Shown here piece after piece: positions 61,533 through 64,000 of a stretch of 64,000 nucleotides of DNA. The stretch's first letter is position 1. Each line of letters begins with the position of its first letter. The notes under the pieces were generated by a model. That model did not search any database, was not told the DNA's origin, and saw nothing but the letters and a program-made list of their open reading frames with translations. The position numbers and the translations under genes were made by a program. The stretch is from Thermoplasmatota archaeon. Its GTDB lineage: Archaea > Thermoplasmatota > Thermoplasmata > Lutacidiplasmatales > JAMCUS01. The DNA is taken from assembly GCA_023379385.1 (NCBI GenBank), contig JAMCUS010000013.1, positions 1-64,000 on the forward strand, read 5' to 3'.

Positions 61533-64000
61533 ATGTTTAATAGACATCACTACAAATTAATAGTAGTCATGGCCCTCTTTTTTATTCTTGCGAACCCTGT
61601 TTATAATATGAATACAATAAATACAGGTGGTAAAGAGAAATCTCTTGGCATCCCGCAACATGTAAATCAACGATACAATTTTACATACTCTAACGGAAAT
61701 GTCTTGTGGTCCAGACCACTGAATGGTTCAATAACCACATTCAATTTCTTGAATCCAAGATCATTTTCACTCAAAGGGCCCTCAATAATAGGAAACAATT
61801 TAACAGGCAGTGGAGCCATGGAGGATCTTTTTGTGTATGCTACAAATCATAATGCAACACTGTATACTGTAGATTCTATAAACGGTAGCGTAATATGGTC
61901 TCATAATTTTATAAATTTTGCTCAATATTATATGGTAGGAACTGACGGCAGGATTCCACTCATCATGGTAATGGAAAGCAATGCTATATTTCCTTATTAC
62001 AACGGTCCATTATTTGGAACCGGATATGTCAATCTAACAATGGTGAATGGTATAACAGGATTTGCCATGTGGTATAGAAATGTGACCCTTGTCAAAAATG
62101 AGGCACTATTCTTTACAACAAATGAAACAATTTTTTCATTGACGAATCCTTTAGGCATAACCTTTGAAACCTTTTATTACAATTCAATAAGTATATCTAC
62201 AAATGTTGATATATACAGTGTTAATATTTTTTGTATAAACTCTTTGAATGGCAGTACATTATGGGATCATCCATTTACCACAATAGGACTAAACAGCAGT
62301 GTAGATGGAGAAGTCTATCCCTCTATATACCCTCTTTATTTATCTCTATCTGTAAATCCCACTCTGCGTTACGGTGGTGTTTTCTATACCTATGTATACA
62401 TGAACAGTGCTGGCGCTATATATACAGACTCCATACTTCTGAACGGAAGTGATGGTAGTCTGTTGTGGAATGTTACATCACCGTCAGAAGGGTTCATTTT
62501 AACAGATGGTACGAATTTAGATGTAAGTGAGGCTATTGGTAATTTTACCGGTGGCATATATTATGATCTGGCCTATACCACTGCTGGTATTGTTAAGAAT
62601 GGAACTGGTTATGCAATTGTAACAGCCATAACTGCAGTGAATCTGACAGATGGTGCTGTTATACTTGACAGAATTTATAAGAGTAATGTATATCCAGGCG
62701 TATCTCAATTTGCACAGAGTACTCCATCCATGGAATCCTCATTCAATATAGATAATGCAACCGGTGGTATAGGTCCACTTGTACGGTTCAATAATAATAG
62801 TATTCCTGGGTTAGTAATAATGCTTTATGATTTTGGTGGAGGTGAAAATATATCTCTTATTGATGTCTGGAATAACCGTACTGTATGGACAACACCTGTA
62901 AGCTCACCGGGTTTTTCATTTGCAGGGTTATCACAGAGAGGTCCAGGCAATCTAAAAATACCTGTAGTTCTTGTAATACCTGAATTCGGTGGAAAGGTAT
63001 ATCTTCTTAACGGAAATACTGGTGCCATTATATGGAGCACTCCTGAAACGGCAATGACTTTTCCAGCCGTATGGTATGCATCTATATTTATGTCTACCTA
63101 CAGCATTCTGCCGTATCTTTCGCAGTCTAATTTACCATATGGTTTTGCAATCAATTTAACAATCATGAACACCATTAATGGCACTGTTATAAAAAACTAT
63201 ACTTTGTCAATAAATGAAATAGGGGGTACAATAAGCTATTTCGTTTCACCTATCTATATAAACAATCAGTTATATCTGGAGGCGGGAGCCTTTATAAATA
63301 GATCCAATAACTGGACCGATTATCTGTATATTATATCTCCGTTGACCCTGACAATTGTAGATAATTTAACCGCATCAATGCATGGCATAAATCCTTCACT
63401 TATGGTACCTCTATCATGGACTTCGTATATAGCAATGTTTCACATATCTTATAAAAGTGGCAATACCACCTTTCCGTTAGAAACCGAAAAAAGATTTTAT
63501 GAAATGGATTTAACGCAACCATCAAATATGAAAATCAATCTTACAGAAACAACTACTAAAAGCAGAGTTCCATTCCATGATACCTTTAAAGTCAATGTTA
63601 CCGGTGGAATTCCATCTTATAATTATACCTGGTACGAAAACATGACTATACTGCCTTACTATAGTAATGTAACAACAATATCTTTCAATACAGAAGGTGT
63701 TTACAATATATCCGTTAAGGTAAGGGATCTGAACGGTAAAATTGCATTTGCTAATGTTACAGTTAATGCAATTAGTAATAATATTACCTTAATAACAGAG
63801 TTATACAGTATAAGTGGAGTTGTTACTGATGTGAATAACACACCTGTATATGGCGTGAATGTATCCATTAATAAAACAGAATATGCATATACCAATGATA
63901 CCGGAAGTTTCAATTTAATTGTTGAAAACGGCTCTTACAGTTTATCCTTCTCAAAAACAGGGTATCAGAACGAAACCTATACAGTTTCGGTAGAAGGAAA
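61533..64000 (+). CDS. Large PQQ-like/PKD-like surface protein, 3' end outside window
   Basis: 822 codons are open from ATG 61533 to the window end. N-terminal signal (KLIVVMALFFILANPVYN), then propeller-like repeats (DSINGSVIWSHN, NGSDGSLLWNVTS, NGNTGAIIWSTP). From about 690 there is a PKD-like domain (FKVNVTGGIPSYNYTW...NTEGVYNISVKVRDLNG) and then a carboxypeptidase-regulatory-like domain (SISGVVTDVNNTPVYGVNV). The domain order copies the 945-residue protein at 56052, so a TM and perhaps a zinc ribbon are expected just outside. Rich in NxS/T. It is probably an adhesin, S-layer-associated or sensor protein; function unknown. Confidence 0.78.
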   Translation, partial: MFNRHHYKLIVVMALFFILANPVYNMNTINTGGKEKSLGIPQHVNQRYNFTYSNGNVLWSRPLNGSITTFNFLNPRSFSLKGPSIIGNNLTGSGAMEDLFVYATNHNATLYTVDSINGSVIWSHNFINFAQYYMVGTDGRIPLIMVMESNAIFPYYNGPLFGTGYVNLTMVNGITGFAMWYRNVTLVKNEALFFTTNETIFSLTNPLGITFETFYYNSISISTNVDIYSVNIFCINSLNGSTLWDHPFTTIGLNSSVDGEVYPSIYPLYLSLSVNPTLRYGGVFYTYVYMNSAGAIYTDSILLNGSDGSLLWNVTSPSEGFILTDGTNLDVSEAIGNFTGGIYYDLAYTTAGIVKNGTGYAIVTAITAVNLTDGAVILDRIYKSNVYPGVSQFAQSTPSMESSFNIDNATGGIGPLVRFNNNSIPGLVIMLYDFGGGENISLIDVWNNRTVWTTPVSSPGFSFAGLSQRGPGNLKIPVVLVIPEFGGKVYLLNGNTGAIIWSTPETAMTFPAVWYASIFMSTYSILPYLSQSNLPYGFAINLTIMNTINGTVIKNYTLSINEIGGTISYFVSPIYINNQLYLEAGAFINRSNNWTDYLYIISPLTLTIVDNLTASMHGINPSLMVPLSWTSYIAMFHISYKSGNTTFPLETEKRFYEMDLTQPSNMKINLTETTTKSRVPFHDTFKVNVTGGIPSYNYTWYENMTILPYYSNVTTISFNTEGVYNISVKVRDLNGKIAFANVTVNAISNNITLITELYSISGVVTDVNNTPVYGVNVSINKTEYAYTNDTGSFNLIVENGSYSLSFSKTGYQNETYTVSVEG

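Overview
The window is about 35% GC and looks like the chromosome of an acidophilic euryarchaeon of the Thermoplasmatales or a close relative. The information-processing genes are archaeal (PCNA, small RFC subunit, Orc1/Cdc6, RpoK, archaeal-type ValRS, intron-bearing tRNAs). They sit beside bacterial-type genes that Thermoplasmatales are known to carry (gyrA, grpE) and many N-glycosylation-rich (NxS/T) surface proteins. There is no rRNA and no CRISPR array. Many gene starts are supported by a GGTG/GGTGAT-type Shine-Dalgarno (SD) sequence.

Layout. 1-1.2 kb: mobile debris (truncated IS630-type transposase, broken AAA/DUF4143 ATPase). 1.5-5.1 kb: MacB/FtsX-type ABC exporter. 5.7-10.7 kb: acyl-CoA module (MaoC hydratase, thiolase-fold protein lacking the nucleophilic Cys, DUF35 partner, acyl-CoA ligase, and a convergent isovaleryl-CoA-dehydrogenase-like enzyme). 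10.9-15.3 kb: PCNA, a thiolase homologue that has lost its whole catalytic triad, then on the opposite strand a small coiled-coil protein, a KaiC-like ATPase, RFC small subunit and a dCTP-deaminase/dUTPase-family protein. 15.5-21.4 kb: beta-helix surface protein, GT4 glycosyltransferase, purB, grpE. 21.4-23.6 kb: degraded IS110 and IS605/TnpB remnants around a winged-helix regulator. 23.7-30.7 kb: membrane-anchored sedolisin protease, three small or zinc-ribbon companions, and a CbsA-like haem-binding surface protein. 31-35.8 kb: MFS exporter, tatA-tatC, and a GntR(YtrA)/DUF1648 module with a clear operator. 35.9-42.6 kb: Orc1/Cdc6, phosphohexomutase, a Rieske/cytochrome b operon ending in a divergent crotonase, pdxT. 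42.8-45.7 kb: tRNA-Leu and valS. 46.1-50.9 kb: a membrane redox cluster with NapH-like and two ferredoxin-like proteins but no recognisable catalytic subunit. 51-64 kb: GT2, gyrA, a type IV pilin-like protein, two large paralogous PQQ-like/PKD-like surface proteins (the second runs off the window), another TnpB relic, an ArsR-type regulator, rpoK, an adenosine-specific-kinase-family protein, a Holliday-junction-resolvase-like protein and tRNA-Glu.

The most striking observations come from direct reading. Both tRNA genes carry a 13-nt insertion at the same place in the T-loop, each foldable as a bulge-helix-loop splice substrate, and the tRNA-Glu has a second, 14-nt intron next to the anticodon. 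A full-length thiolase homologue next to PCNA has Cys, His and Cys replaced by His, Asp and Pro. The MaoC/thiolase-like/DUF35/ligase/ACAD set matches the logic of a hydratase-retroaldolase side-chain-cleaving pathway rather than ordinary beta-oxidation. Functional statements rest on motif reading from memory of the families; no database search was possible.
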